64,000 bases of DNA, taken from assembly GCA_035515475.1 (NCBI GenBank), contig DATJBF010000049.1, forward strand, positions 1-64,000, written 5' to 3'. The notes below the pieces were generated by a model. It searched no databases, had not been told where the DNA came from, and was given only the letters and a program-made list of their open reading frames with translations. Below are positions 1 to 12,148 of the stretch, one piece after another (position 1 is the first letter of the stretch; every line of letters begins with the position of its first letter). The translations under genes and the position numbers were made by a program. The DNA is from DATJBF01 sp035515475. GTDB taxonomy: Bacteria > Verrucomicrobiota > Verrucomicrobiia > Palsa-1439.

Positions 1-230
1 CAGCCCCAGAACGTGGCGCTGCCCGCATGGGGGCTGAGCCGCTGATCGGTGAAGCCGATTTGGATGGACTTTGTGCCTGTGTGCAGTTGAATCGGAGCGG
101 CCACCGTTTGGTGAGCGACCCCGCCAAGGGCTGAGGATGAATTTCGCATAATCAAACCCATCCAAACTCATCCGGTGGCCTTTTGCCTACTGCATAATTC
201 CGGCTTATACACGTTTTCTCCGAACGAACC
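1..230. other. junction that breaks the 3' end of the GIY-YIG gene
   Basis: Read on the - strand, the GIY-YIG coding sequence is normal up to about base 200 and then runs into unrelated sequence and a stop at 168. The adjoining DNA has no recognisable gene and contains two copies of GCATAAT (146-152 and 192-198). Inference: this is the border of an inserted or deleted segment. The mobile element itself lies outside the window or is gone. Confidence 0.3.
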
Positions 231-1604
231 GACGTTCGAGATGACGTAAACGTGACCGAGCTTTGTCTGCTGGGCCATTGAAAGCGCCCTCTGCTTCTTT
301 TCCTCCGCTTCCTTTAACTTCTCGGCGAGTTCTTGGAGTTGCTGTTCGTACTTCGCCTTTTGCTCTGCAGTCGCCACCTGCACTTGTTGCTGGGCTTTCT
401 CCATCGCTTGTCGGAGTATTTCCTGCTCTTTCGCACTTTCCTGCATCGTTCGTTCGATCTCTTGTCGAACCTTTTCCTCCTCGCGCATTTGCTCCCTAAT
501 CCTCTGCTGTTCTTCACGCTCCTTGAGCCGCAATTCCTGCACGACCTCTGCCCACTTCAGTTCCGCAAGCCTCGCATCAAGATAGGCGGGCAGAATGCGT
601 GCGTTCCGAAAAGCGTCGCCGTGAAGATTCACCAGGCTGAAGGCATCACGAATTTCCTGCTCAAGCGTTCCGTAGTTGTCGTGTTTGACTCTTGAAAGAA
701 TTGCGTCCACCCGGCCGTTGAATGCATCAACCACAAAACGTATAGCGGTTCCTCGTCGATTAGCTTCCGCATAATCGCACGTTGCAGCCTGTCCTTGTTC
801 AACCATGCGCCGGGATTGCTCGCGAGCGGCTCTGAGCGCCTCCCCTGCTGCGGTATGTCCAAAATCCTCTGCCAGTTCGTCGAGTAAGCTTCGCGTCGGA
901 ACGATGTATCGGTCGCCATAACCCTCAACCACGTTGCGCATGGCCGTCGCCGCTTGCTCCAACAGTTGCTTGTCGCGCAGAGCCATGTAGGCATCACCGG
1001 CTAGTTGCTCCGCTCGTTTGTTGGCCTCCTCAACAATGCGCCCAGCATCGCGCGTCGCTTGATTAAGCAGAGCGTCTGCCTGCTGGCGGATTTCTTTGGC
1101 TTTCTGTACAGCCTGCGAACGCTCATCTGCGGCAGCAGTGCGAGATTGTTCCAACAAGGTCTGAGCTTCTTGGCGCAAAGCCGCTGCCTCATTCATTGCT
1201 TCGGTTAGGACACGCTGAATCTCCGTTCCGGCATCCCGTAGCCCCTCAAATTTCCGAAGCGGCTCTAGTTCTTTGCGTGTTTCGGCAATTTTGGCGTCGG
1301 CTTCACTCAGAATGCGCCGTGCTTCAGTCTCGTAGTGCTGGCGCACGCGCTCGGACTCTTGCTTTAGAGACTCAAGTTGCTGGTCAACCAATTGTTGAGC
1401 ACTCGCAAGCGACGCCTGCGACTCATTGAATACTCGCGCCGCTTCGGATTCGTAGTGCTGGCGGGCACGTTCTGCCTCCTGCGTCGCGGCGGCAATCTGT
1501 CCATCCTTGTCAGCGACCAGCTTCTCCAGTCGCTTACTCTTAAGAAATGCAGCTACAAAAAGCCCAAGGCAGACAACAGCAAGAATAGCAATGATGATAG
1601 TCAT
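168..1604 (-). pseudogene. DUF4041 / GIY-YIG (T5orf172) coiled-coil membrane protein, C-terminus truncated
   Basis: Seen: one N-terminal membrane helix (about residues 2-22), a long charged coiled coil, a DUF4041-like middle and a second Glu/Lys/Gln-rich coiled coil to about residue 440. It ends at the start of a GIY-YIG domain (GHVYVISNVGSFGENVYK), followed by only 11 unrelated residues. Family members normally continue for about 100 residues with the nuclease core, so the catalytic domain is almost entirely missing here. The ATG overlaps the stop of the upstream gene (ATGA), indicating translational coupling. Membrane-tethered GIY-YIG proteins of this type are found in accessory regions; a phage-defence role is inference. 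It could still be expressed as a nuclease-less fragment. Confidence 0.7.
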
Positions 1605-2722
1605 GACGATTCGTTGACCCGTGAAGCAACGACAATTGGGTGTCGATTTAACCTTTCAAACTCTGTCCTTAGCTCATCGCGCAACCTACGAACGGTTGTA
1701 ATGAGATCACGAAAATCCATGCTCTCCGGCGATGGGCGCGCAAGGTCGTTCGGCGTCAGCGGCGTGACGGGATTGAATTCACCCGACCCGCGCGATGCTT
1801 TGAAATCCCCTCGATGGAGGAAATTCTCCAACGCGTCAGACGGGTCAAGTCGCTCAAAATCGAGTCGCGTGAGCACTGCGCGGGGAATTGCAGCAGATAG
1901 AACCGGTTGCTCGACGGTCTGGCCGGTACGCGAATCTAGGATATCCGCGGAAGCCGTAATCAACAAACTTTCGACCGGCAGCAAGGCGAACACCTCTCGC
2001 GCCACGCGTAGCATGCAACCGCATACGTAGTCCTGATAAATTTCGTGGAAGCGCGCTTTTGCCATCGATTTGACGGACACCTTTCCGGTCGCCGTAAGAG
2101 ATTTTACTTCCGATGGAATGGCCTGCTGGCCATTGACCTTCAGCACGCACTCGAGCAGCTTCGTATTGTGAACTGTAAACTGAAGTGACGAGCCAAGGTC
2201 AGAAATCTCGCCGAATGGGCTGAGTTCACTCAAAGCTTCCGTATACGCCTTATGCTCACCTGCGAGAATCCTGCGAGCCAAGCTGGTCATCTTTTGCCAC
2301 TCGACTTTCTCCTCGCCGTAAATCTTAAGCAAGTTTTGAAATTCTTGCTCATCCCGGAGTCGCGCCTGCTCAAGTGCACCCTCCCGAGCCTGCGCTTGCC
2401 TCGTATCCGGATCCATCGCAACCAGGAGCTCCAAGTCTTCTCTGAGCTTGAACTCGTGGCGTGGCTGCCGTTGAGGGCAAACGGGGGCAAGGGTAGCCGC
2501 CAATGAGAGCCAATCCCAAGTTTCGCTCTGTTCCTTGTGAATCGATAGAAGGACTTCCAAGCGGTTCTCGTAAGTCGCAACTTCCAAGGAAGCTTGCTCC
2601 ATTGCCGTAAGCTTCGCCTGCTGCTTGGCACGCCGTTCTAGTTCACGTTGGCGCTTCTGCGCTTCTCGCTGGTGCCGCCGTTCGGCGGCCTCCATCGCTC
2701 GGATTGATGCTTGCCAACCCAT
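1601..2722 (-). CDS. coiled-coil partner protein of the DUF4041/GIY-YIG module
   Basis: A 373-residue soluble protein with no signal peptide. Residues about 10-75 form a strongly charged coiled coil rich in Arg, Gln and Glu. A globular region follows, with a conserved-looking central segment containing a cysteine (YVCGCMLRVAREVFALLP). No catalytic motif is evident. It is first in a two-gene operon: its TGA overlaps the ATG of the DUF4041 gene by four bases, so the two products are probably made together. I recognise no named family. Function unknown; its partner suggests a membrane-linked accessory (possibly defence) role. Confidence 0.75.
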   Translation of the reverse strand: MGWQASIRAMEAAERRHQREAQKRQRELERRAKQQAKLTAMEQASLEVATYENRLEVLLSIHKEQSETWDWLSLAATLAPVCPQRQPRHEFKLREDLELLVAMDPDTRQAQAREGALEQARLRDEQEFQNLLKIYGEEKVEWQKMTSLARRILAGEHKAYTEALSELSPFGEISDLGSSLQFTVHNTKLLECVLKVNGQQAIPSEVKSLTATGKVSVKSMAKARFHEIYQDYVCGCMLRVAREVFALLPVESLLITASADILDSRTGQTVEQPVLSAAIPRAVLTRLDFERLDPSDALENFLHRGDFKASRGSGEFNPVTPLTPNDLARPSPESMDFRDLITTVRRLRDELRTEFERLNRHPIVVASRVNESS

Positions 2723-2764
2723 CAGAAAGCATTCACCACATGACTAACGGGGAAATGTAGGGTG

Positions 2765-2791
2765 ACCGAGATTCCTCGACAAGCGCGGAAT
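2765..2791. repeat. 27-bp dispersed repeat, copy 1
   Basis: Matches 36568-36594 at 26 of 27 bases (core GAGATTCCTCGACAAGC). This copy lies just upstream of the GIY-YIG module; the other lies between the SIR2-STAND gene and hipT. Confidence 0.7.
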
Positions 2792-2856
2792 GAGAGTTTC
2801 GGCCGGTGGCGCACTAATTCTTTGTCGCCTGACTCCTTCCTCCATCGACAAGCCTC

Positions 2857-4098
2857 ATGACAAGCCGCTATAGTGCGCGCTCGCCGATGAGCCAGCTTCA
2901 GATCCTGTATCTCGTATCGTTGTTGATGGACATGAGCGTGGCGGGGGTGACGTTTGCGATCACCCGACGCGCCGCCGAGTTGGGCGCCAGTTCGTCCGAT
3001 CTCGGCTGGTTGGCCGCGGTGTGGATCGGCGTCTACGGCGTCCTAGTGCTCCTGACCGGTCACGTGTCCGACCGGGTCGGCCGCCGCAAGTTGGCCGTCA
3101 TCGGTTGTCTCGCTGCGTCGGCCATGACGTTGGCTTGTTCGTTCACGACCCGGATCCCCTTGTTGCTGGTGTTTAGCGCCGGGATCGGCGCCGGCATCGC
3201 CTGCTTCTGGCCGACGATCATCGCCTGGCTCGGCGAAGGACCTGGCGGCGCGCACCTCGCGAAACGATTGACGACGTTTGGCGTCGTCTGGAACGCCGGA
3301 CTCCTTCTCGGCTACGGGAGCACCGGGGTCATCTTCAAACATGGGCCGCACGCGGCCTTTTACGTCTCGGCCGGCGTGATTCTCACCATCGCCGCGCTGT
3401 TGCTGTTGCCTGTTGAAGGCAGGGACGGACCGCCGGGCCGTCCGTCGAATCCGGCGCGCCCGGCGGCCCGCTCGCGTGCCGTGGACGGAGTCGCGCCCTA
3501 CCAAGAACCCCATGTGACGCCCAGCCGTGATTTCCGCAAGACCGCGTGGCTGGCGTTGTTCGCCACCAACTTCGCGTTGAACGGGACGAGCGCGATGTTC
3601 CCGGAGTTGGCCACGCACCTCGGAATCGGCGCGGACGTACACGGCGGATTGCTGGCGGCGGGACGCGGTGCCGCCCTCGCGGCATTCGTCGCGCTGTCCC
3701 TGCTGACGTTCTGGCGGATGCCTCGACACGCTTTGTCGGGGTTGTGGATTGCCCAGCTTTGTTGCGCGGCAAGCATTGCGTGGATCGGGTTCGCGGATCC
3801 GGTGTGGATGTTCGCAGCGGCGTGGGTCATCGGTGGCGCCACGTCGGGGTATGCGTACCAAGCCAGCATCTACTTCACGCTGGAGGAAATGACCGAGAAA
3901 GGCAAAGGCAGCGGGTTTCACGAGGCGATGGTGGGTAGCGGGATGTTCTTCGGCCCCATGCTGGCGGGTTGGGTCGGCAACCATCACAGCCTGCGGGCGC
4001 CGTACTTTTTTTGCGCGGCGACATTGGTGACTCTGGTCGGCGTGCAGATGCTGTTGGTGTTGTTCCGTCGCAAAACAGCCGTTGTCCTGCACCCCTAG
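2857..4098 (+). CDS. major facilitator superfamily transporter
   Basis: A 413-residue polytopic inner-membrane protein with about 11-12 hydrophobic segments and a central cytoplasmic loop (about residues 185-225) rich in Pro, Ala and Arg. The loop between helices 2 and 3 carries MFS motif A (GHVSDRVGRRKL). The N-terminal half looks like sugar-phosphate or drug:proton MFS members, but the substrate cannot be read from the sequence. An ATG 30 bases downstream is an alternative start. The next gene in the same direction is glycogen synthase; a metabolic link is only suggested by proximity. Confidence 0.88.
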   Translation: MTSRYSARSPMSQLQILYLVSLLMDMSVAGVTFAITRRAAELGASSSDLGWLAAVWIGVYGVLVLLTGHVSDRVGRRKLAVIGCLAASAMTLACSFTTRIPLLLVFSAGIGAGIACFWPTIIAWLGEGPGGAHLAKRLTTFGVVWNAGLLLGYGSTGVIFKHGPHAAFYVSAGVILTIAALLLLPVEGRDGPPGRPSNPARPAARSRAVDGVAPYQEPHVTPSRDFRKTAWLALFATNFALNGTSAMFPELATHLGIGADVHGGLLAAGRGAALAAFVALSLLTFWRMPRHALSGLWIAQLCCAASIAWIGFADPVWMFAAAWVIGGATSGYAYQASIYFTLEEMTEKGKGSGFHEAMVGSGMFFGPMLAGWVGNHHSLRAPYFFCAATLVTLVGVQMLLVLFRRKTAVVLHP

Positions 4099-4190
4099 TA
4101 TTTCAAGCCTTTGCCGCCCGTCCGCCATTCTACGCTGCGATTTCCGCTGGCGTTCGCGACCCGGTGCCGGTATTTTCGCGCAACCAAATC

Positions 4191-5711
4191 GTGACGACAA
4201 AACCCCAGAAAACGCCCGTACAGCAGGGCCGGGAACCGTTGCGCGTGCTGTTCATCGCGTCGGAATGCGCCCCGTACGCCAAGACGGGCGGACTTGGCGA
4301 CGTGGTAGCCGGTTTATCGAAGGCGTTGCGGCAGCTCGGTCACGATGCGCGCGTGTTGATCCCACTGTATTCGTTGATCGACCGCGCCCGGCACGGGATC
4401 AAACCCGCCGGCTCCGCGTGCGTGCACATGGGCGGAACGGTCGAACACTGGGTGGGGGTGCACGAGGCCATGCTGGATGACGCCGTGCCCGTGTGGTTCC
4501 TCGATTACGATTCGTACTTCGGGCGACCTGGAATTTACGACGGCCCGTTCGGGCATTATCGGGACAACGCGTATCGGTTCGCGCTGTTGTCGAAGGCGGC
4601 CCTCCAGATCTGCAAGGACCGGCAATGGATCCCCCACGTGATGCATGGGCATGATTGGCCGAGCGCACTGGTGCCGGTGTTCCTCAAGACGTGGGACCGC
4701 ATCCTCTCCCCGCTGTCGAATACAGCCAGCGTGCTGACCATTCACAACATCGGCTATCCCGGCGTGTACGACGCGAACATCCTGTTGTACGCCGGCCTCG
4801 GCGGCCAGTATTTCACACGCGACGTCTTCGAGGACCACGGCAAGGCGAATTTGTTGAAGGCCGGCATCTGGTTTGCCGACGCGCTGACGACGGTTTCGCC
4901 GACGCACGCGAAGGAGATCCTCGATCCCGTCGGCGGGATGGGACTGGCTCCGTTCGTGAACAACCGCCGCGCCGATTTTTTCGGCATCCTCAACGGCGTG
5001 GATTACTCGCACTGGAATCCCGAAACCGACCGCCATCTGCCGGCGCGGTATTCGGCGAAGGACCTGAGCGGCAAAGCGGTCTGTAAACGCGCGCTGCAGG
5101 AGCATTTCCACCTCGAAGGGACCGACAAACTGCCGGTCTTCGGAATCGTCAGCCGGTTCGCGCACCAGAAAGGGTTCGGCCTGTTGCGCGCCGCACTGCC
5201 CCGCGCGCTCGACGACATGCTGATGCAGGTCGTCGTGCTCGGCAATGGCGATCCGGACACCGAAAACTATTTCCGGAGATTGCAGTCGGCGTATCCGGGC
5301 CGCGTCGGCGCGCACATCGGATTCGATGCCGGCCTCAGCCACCTCGTCGAAGCCGGCAGCGATTTCTTTCTCATGCCATCGCTCTACGAACCGTGCGGCC
5401 TCAACCAGATTTATTCGCTGAGGTACGGCACGCTGCCGGTCGTCCGCGCCACCGGCGGCCTCGACGACACCGTGCAGAACTACAACGAGGCGACGGAGGA
5501 CGGAACCGGATTCAAGTTCTGGGAACCGTCGGCCGGCGCACTAAAACACTGCATCGGCTGGGCCGTCAGCACGTGGTTCGACCGTCCGCAACACATCGTC
5601 AAGCTGCGCCAGCAGGCGATGACGCAAGATTTCTCGTGGCCGAAATCCGCACCGCAATACGTCGAGGTCTACGACCACGCCGTCCGCAAGAAGCGCGCGG
5701 CGTGCGGCTGA
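4191..5711 (+). CDS. glgA: glycogen (starch) synthase, ADP-glucose type
   Basis: Transfers glucose from ADP-glucose to the non-reducing end of an alpha-1,4-glucan (GT5 family, GT-B fold). The N-terminal lobe begins with the family signature KTGGLGDVVAGL, whose Lys and Gly-rich loop bind ADP-glucose. The C-terminal lobe has the YEPCGL motif around the catalytic Glu and the following TGGLDDTV loop. With the GTG at 4191 the product is 506 residues, close to the usual 480-500. The frame stays open upstream into the MFS gene, but homology starts only after this point. It ends 54 bases before leuS. Confidence 0.92.
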   Translation: MTTKPQKTPVQQGREPLRVLFIASECAPYAKTGGLGDVVAGLSKALRQLGHDARVLIPLYSLIDRARHGIKPAGSACVHMGGTVEHWVGVHEAMLDDAVPVWFLDYDSYFGRPGIYDGPFGHYRDNAYRFALLSKAALQICKDRQWIPHVMHGHDWPSALVPVFLKTWDRILSPLSNTASVLTIHNIGYPGVYDANILLYAGLGGQYFTRDVFEDHGKANLLKAGIWFADALTTVSPTHAKEILDPVGGMGLAPFVNNRRADFFGILNGVDYSHWNPETDRHLPARYSAKDLSGKAVCKRALQEHFHLEGTDKLPVFGIVSRFAHQKGFGLLRAALPRALDDMLMQVVVLGNGDPDTENYFRRLQSAYPGRVGAHIGFDAGLSHLVEAGSDFFLMPSLYEPCGLNQIYSLRYGTLPVVRATGGLDDTVQNYNEATEDGTGFKFWEPSAGALKHCIGWAVSTWFDRPQHIVKLRQQAMTQDFSWPKSAPQYVEVYDHAVRKKRAACG

Positions 5712-5765
5712 ATGCCCGGCTCTTGCCAGCAGTGCGCCGCGCCGATATAGTCGGATTCTGTCTTT

Positions 5766-8255
<2,490 letters not shown>

Positions 8256-8269
8256 AAGCGGGCACCTAA

Positions 8270-10051
8270 ATGATGCGGTCGTTTACCAACTTCATCAACG
8301 CGCTGCGGCGTCATTACCTCACCCGATTGCTCCTCCTGAGTGCCCTGGTGGGGGTCACCACCGCTCTGGGAGCGTTGGCGTTCACATACATCATCGACCT
8401 GGCCACCCGCGTCTTCATGGGGGGAATGGTGGGCTACACGATGCCGCTGCCCGGCGCGGAAGGGCCGACGGTCATGCCTGAAGCCGCCGTGCACCGGTGG
8501 CTGTTGTTGATTGTGCCGGCTGTCGGCGGACTGCTGGCGGGGTTGACCATGTACCTGCTGGCGCCCGATGCGGCGGGCCACGGCACAGACGCCGTGGTCA
8601 AGGCGTTTCATTATCTGGGCGGCAACATCCGCAAACGGATTCCGGCCGTGAAAACACTCGCCACCGCGTTCACGATCGGCACCGGCGGTTCGGCGGGACG
8701 CGAAGGTCCGATCATGCAGGTCGGAGCGGGTTTTGGCTCCATGCTCGGCAAACTCTTCAAGTCGAGCGACCGCGAGCGGCGGATGCTGGTGTTGGCCGGG
8801 GCCGGGGCCGGGCTCGGCGCGATCTTCCGTTCGCCATTGGGCGCTGCATTGTTTGCCACCGAGGTGTTGTATCGCGACGTGGACTTCGAGACGCCGGCGC
8901 TGGTGCCGTCGTTCGTCGCCTCGATCGTCGCGTACTCGGTGTATTGCGGGATCACGGGGACCTGGGGCGCCATCTTCACGGTGCCCTCACTGGCGTTTCG
9001 ACACGTCCTGGAATTGCCCGTGTACGTGCTGCTCGGCCTGTTGTGCGCGCTCGTGGGGATCGTCTACGTCCAAATGTTGCAGGGCGTGGAACGGAAGGTC
9101 TTTCACAGATTGACTGTGCCGGCCTACGTGAAACCGGCCATCGGCGGACTCGTCGTCGGCGCCATTGGCTTTTTTCTGCCGCAAGTGTTGGGACAAGGCT
9201 ATGGCTGGGTCCAGTTGGCCATGGCGGGCAGCCTCTCGCTCGGCATCGTTCTCGCAGTCGCCGCCGCGAAGATTGTTACGACCGCGTTCACCATCGGCTC
9301 CGGTGGCAGCGGCGGGACGTTTGCGCCGTCGGTGATGATCGGCGGTTTGCTGGGCACGGCCGTCGGCATGGTACTACATCGCTGGCTGCCGGGCGTGGCT
9401 CCGAGTTTGCCGGCGTTCGCCCTGGTGGGCATGGCGGGTTTTCTCGCCGGGGCGGCCAAGACGCCGTTGTCGGGGTTGATCATGGTCTCCGAGATGACCA
9501 CGGGCTACGGACTGCTCGTGCCGCTCATGTTGACCACGGCGGTGGCGTACGCGCTCTGTCCCCGAAGGTTTTCCATGTACGTTGATCAGGTGGATGCCCG
9601 CGTCGATTCGCCCGCTCACGAAGGCGAGTATGTGAATGCCGCGCTGGAACACATCCACGTCCATCAAGCGCTTCCGAAAAATCAGAGCACGACGACGTTC
9701 CGCCGCGACACGCCGTTGCCCGAGATCCTCGAGGCCGTCTCCACTTCGAAGCAGCTGGTCTTTCCCGTACTCGACGCCGACAGCGCGCTGTACGGTGTCA
9801 TCGAGTTTCACAACATCCGTGTCTTTTACTCATCCCAATACGTGCCCTCGGCGGCGGTTGTCGCCCAGGACTTGTTGTCACCCACGTTCACGGTCGTGAA
9901 CCTCGAAGAAGATTTGGCGTCGGCCTTGCGCAAGTTTCGGACGGCGCGCATCGAGGAACTGCCCGTGGTCGAGCGCCCGGGTTCGTTGCAGTTGGTGGGC
10001 GTGTTGAATCGTCGCGACGTGCTGGCTGCGTACCACGATCGTTTGGTATAG
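8270..10051 (+). CDS. ClC-family chloride channel/antiporter with CBS domains (copy 1)
   Basis: A 593-residue inner-membrane protein. The selectivity-filter segments are visible: GHGTDAV in place of GSGIPE, GSAGREGP with the gating glutamate, and GSGGSGGTFAP. About ten hydrophobic helices are followed by a cytosolic tail with a CBS pair (about residues 450-590). ClC proteins of this class move chloride or fluoride, either as channels or as H+ antiporters; which applies here is not readable. It is followed after 57 bases by a second, clearly paralogous ClC gene, so the pair is a tandem duplication. It starts 14 bases after leuS and is probably co-transcribed. Confidence 0.93.
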   Translation: MMRSFTNFINALRRHYLTRLLLLSALVGVTTALGALAFTYIIDLATRVFMGGMVGYTMPLPGAEGPTVMPEAAVHRWLLLIVPAVGGLLAGLTMYLLAPDAAGHGTDAVVKAFHYLGGNIRKRIPAVKTLATAFTIGTGGSAGREGPIMQVGAGFGSMLGKLFKSSDRERRMLVLAGAGAGLGAIFRSPLGAALFATEVLYRDVDFETPALVPSFVASIVAYSVYCGITGTWGAIFTVPSLAFRHVLELPVYVLLGLLCALVGIVYVQMLQGVERKVFHRLTVPAYVKPAIGGLVVGAIGFFLPQVLGQGYGWVQLAMAGSLSLGIVLAVAAAKIVTTAFTIGSGGSGGTFAPSVMIGGLLGTAVGMVLHRWLPGVAPSLPAFALVGMAGFLAGAAKTPLSGLIMVSEMTTGYGLLVPLMLTTAVAYALCPRRFSMYVDQVDARVDSPAHEGEYVNAALEHIHVHQALPKNQSTTTFRRDTPLPEILEAVSTSKQLVFPVLDADSALYGVIEFHNIRVFYSSQYVPSAAVVAQDLLSPTFTVVNLEEDLASALRKFRTARIEELPVVERPGSLQLVGVLNRRDVLAAYHDRLV

Positions 10052-10108
10052 TCCCGCGTCGGTCAGGAAGCGCGTCCTCGTGGCGCACGAGGCAGTGAGG
10101 TTCCGACG

Positions 10109-11941
10109 GTGAGCATCGAATTGGCCAAACGATTCACGGGCTGGAAGGGGCTTCTTCCCGGCCGGCTGGTGCCCCTGAGCTTCCTCGTCGGACTCGTCGC
10201 CGGCGGAGGCGCGCTGCTCTTCAACCTGCTCCTGGCATGGGCCGACTACGGATTCATGGTGCGCGCTGCCGGCTACCACATTCTTCAAGCGGGCGGCGAA
10301 GCGACGACCGTCACGGTCGTCACGGAGCCGGCGCGCCGCTGGGTGTTGTTTCTGGTGCCGGCGATCGGCGGATTGCTCTCGGGCTGGATTGTCTACACCT
10401 TCGCGCCCGAGGCTGAAGGTCACGGAACGGATGCGGTGGTGAACGCATTTCACCGGATGCGAGGCGTCATCCGCGCGCGTGTTCCGCTGGTCAAGACGGT
10501 GGCGTCGGCACTGACGATTGGCAGTGGTGGCTCGGCGGGCCGGGAAGGTCCCATCGCCCAGATCGGGGCCGGCTTCGGCTCGTCGTTGGCGACCTGGCTG
10601 AAAGCCGGCGACCGCGAACGGCGGCTGTTGATGTTGGCGGGCGCCGCGGGCGGACTGGGCGCCGTGTTTCGCGCGCCCCTGGGCGGGGCGTTTTTCGCCG
10701 CGGAGGTCCAATACCGAGACGTCGAGTTCGAGTCGGCCGCGCTCGTGCCCGCGTTCATTTCTTCGATTGTGGCGTACTCAGTGTACTGCAGCGTCACCGG
10801 TCGTTGGGGCGCGATCTTCACGGTGCCACCACTCCGCTATAGTCATCCGCTCGAGTTGGCATTGTATGTGGCGCTGGGAGCGATTTGCGCACTCGTGGGA
10901 GCCGTGCACGTGAAGGTCTTCTACGGCGTGCGCAACCGCATCTTCCGTCCATTGCCCATCCCGAACCACGTCAAACCCGCGCTCGGCGGGCTCGTGGTGG
11001 GCGCCATCGGATTCTTCGTGCCGGAAGTGCTCGGCATGGGTTACGGCTCCACGCAACTGCTCCTCGATGGCCAACTCCCGCTGCGGTTGGCGGGGTTGAT
11101 CGTGGTGATGAAAATCGTCGCCACCGGCGTCACGATCGGATCGGGCGGCAGCGGCGGCGTGTTTGCCCCATCGATGGTGATCGGCGCGTGTCTCGGGGGA
11201 ACGGTCGGCACGCTCCTGCACACCTGGATGCCGGACGTGGTGGTGCAACCCTCGGCGTACGTGCTGGTCGGAATGGCGGGGTTCTTTGCTGGCGTGTCCA
11301 AAGCGCCCGTGGCAACACTCATCATGGTTTCGGAGATGACCACGGGCTACGGATTGCTCGTGCCTCTCATGTTGACGACCGCCGTGGCGTACGTGCTGAC
11401 GCCCCGGCGCATCTCGATTTACGAGAACCAGGTCATGTCGCGGGCAGCCTCGCCCGCCCACGAGGGCGAATACGTCGTGGATATTTTGGAGCAAATCCGC
11501 GTGCGCGATGCGTTGCCCAAGGGTCAGCCGATGACCTGGTTCCGTCCCGAGACGCCGTTGTCCGAGATCCTGGAGGGCGTGGCCACGGGCCAGCAACATA
11601 CCTTTCCCGTGCTCCAGGACGGCCGGACGTTGCACGGAGTCATTTATTTCGATGACATCCGCATCTTCTTTACCGAACGGGGTCTGCCGCCGCGCGCGGT
11701 CGTTGCGCAGGACCTGCTGGCTGCCAACTTCTCGACCGTGTCGCTGGACGAAGATCTGGCTTCCGCACTCCGGAAGTTTCGCACGGCCATCCGCGAAGAA
11801 TTGCTCGTCGTCGATCCCGAGGATCCGCGGCGGGTGGTGGGCGTGCTGAGCCGACGGGATGTCATGGTCGCCTATCACGACCGCATGTATCAACGTCCCC
11901 AGACCGGCCGAGACGACGACCGGACGTCGGCGATTCCGTGA
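10109..11941 (+). CDS. ClC-family chloride channel/antiporter with CBS domains (copy 2)
   Basis: A 610-residue paralogue of the preceding gene, colinear over its whole length. It has the same filter motifs (GHGTDAV, GGSAGREGPIAQIGAGFGS, GSGGSGGVFAPS) and the same MVSEMTTGYGLLVPLMLTTAVAY segment before the CBS pair. GTG start. The extracellular loop after helix 1 and the last 20 residues differ most from copy 1. ClC proteins work as dimers, so adjacent paralogues could form heterodimers or have different ions or CBS ligands; this is inference. Confidence 0.93.
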   Translation: MSIELAKRFTGWKGLLPGRLVPLSFLVGLVAGGGALLFNLLLAWADYGFMVRAAGYHILQAGGEATTVTVVTEPARRWVLFLVPAIGGLLSGWIVYTFAPEAEGHGTDAVVNAFHRMRGVIRARVPLVKTVASALTIGSGGSAGREGPIAQIGAGFGSSLATWLKAGDRERRLLMLAGAAGGLGAVFRAPLGGAFFAAEVQYRDVEFESAALVPAFISSIVAYSVYCSVTGRWGAIFTVPPLRYSHPLELALYVALGAICALVGAVHVKVFYGVRNRIFRPLPIPNHVKPALGGLVVGAIGFFVPEVLGMGYGSTQLLLDGQLPLRLAGLIVVMKIVATGVTIGSGGSGGVFAPSMVIGACLGGTVGTLLHTWMPDVVVQPSAYVLVGMAGFFAGVSKAPVATLIMVSEMTTGYGLLVPLMLTTAVAYVLTPRRISIYENQVMSRAASPAHEGEYVVDILEQIRVRDALPKGQPMTWFRPETPLSEILEGVATGQQHTFPVLQDGRTLHGVIYFDDIRIFFTERGLPPRAVVAQDLLAANFSTVSLDEDLASALRKFRTAIREELLVVDPEDPRRVVGVLSRRDVMVAYHDRMYQRPQTGRDDDRTSAIP

Positions 11942-12006
11942 ATACCGAAATTGGTTCTTGCAACTCCGCGAAGATGGTTAATATTCTCGGTGTACGTGAG
12001 CGTAGC

Positions 12007-12147
12007 ATGTTCAAGCTGACGAGGCAGGAGCAACTGATTGTGGCGTTCTTTTTATCAGCGCTGCTGCTGGGAACGGCCGTAAGGGAATGGCGCACGCGGC
12101 ACCCGAAACCGGTGCCCGCCGCAACGATGGAGACGGGAGCGCGTTAG
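12007..12147 (+). CDS. small single-pass membrane protein
   Basis: 46 residues from the ATG at 12007: a short charged N-terminus (MFKLTRQEQ), one hydrophobic helix (LIVAFFLSALLLGTAV) and a basic Pro-rich tail. The frame extends upstream to a GTG overlapping the ClC stop, but only the part from 12007 looks protein-like. It ends one base before the Minf_1886 gene and is probably in the same operon. Similar N-termini precede ComEA-type helix-hairpin-helix proteins in related bacteria, but no such domain follows here. Function unknown. Confidence 0.55.
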   Translation: MFKLTRQEQLIVAFFLSALLLGTAVREWRTRHPKPVPAATMETGAR

Positions 12148-12148
12148 C

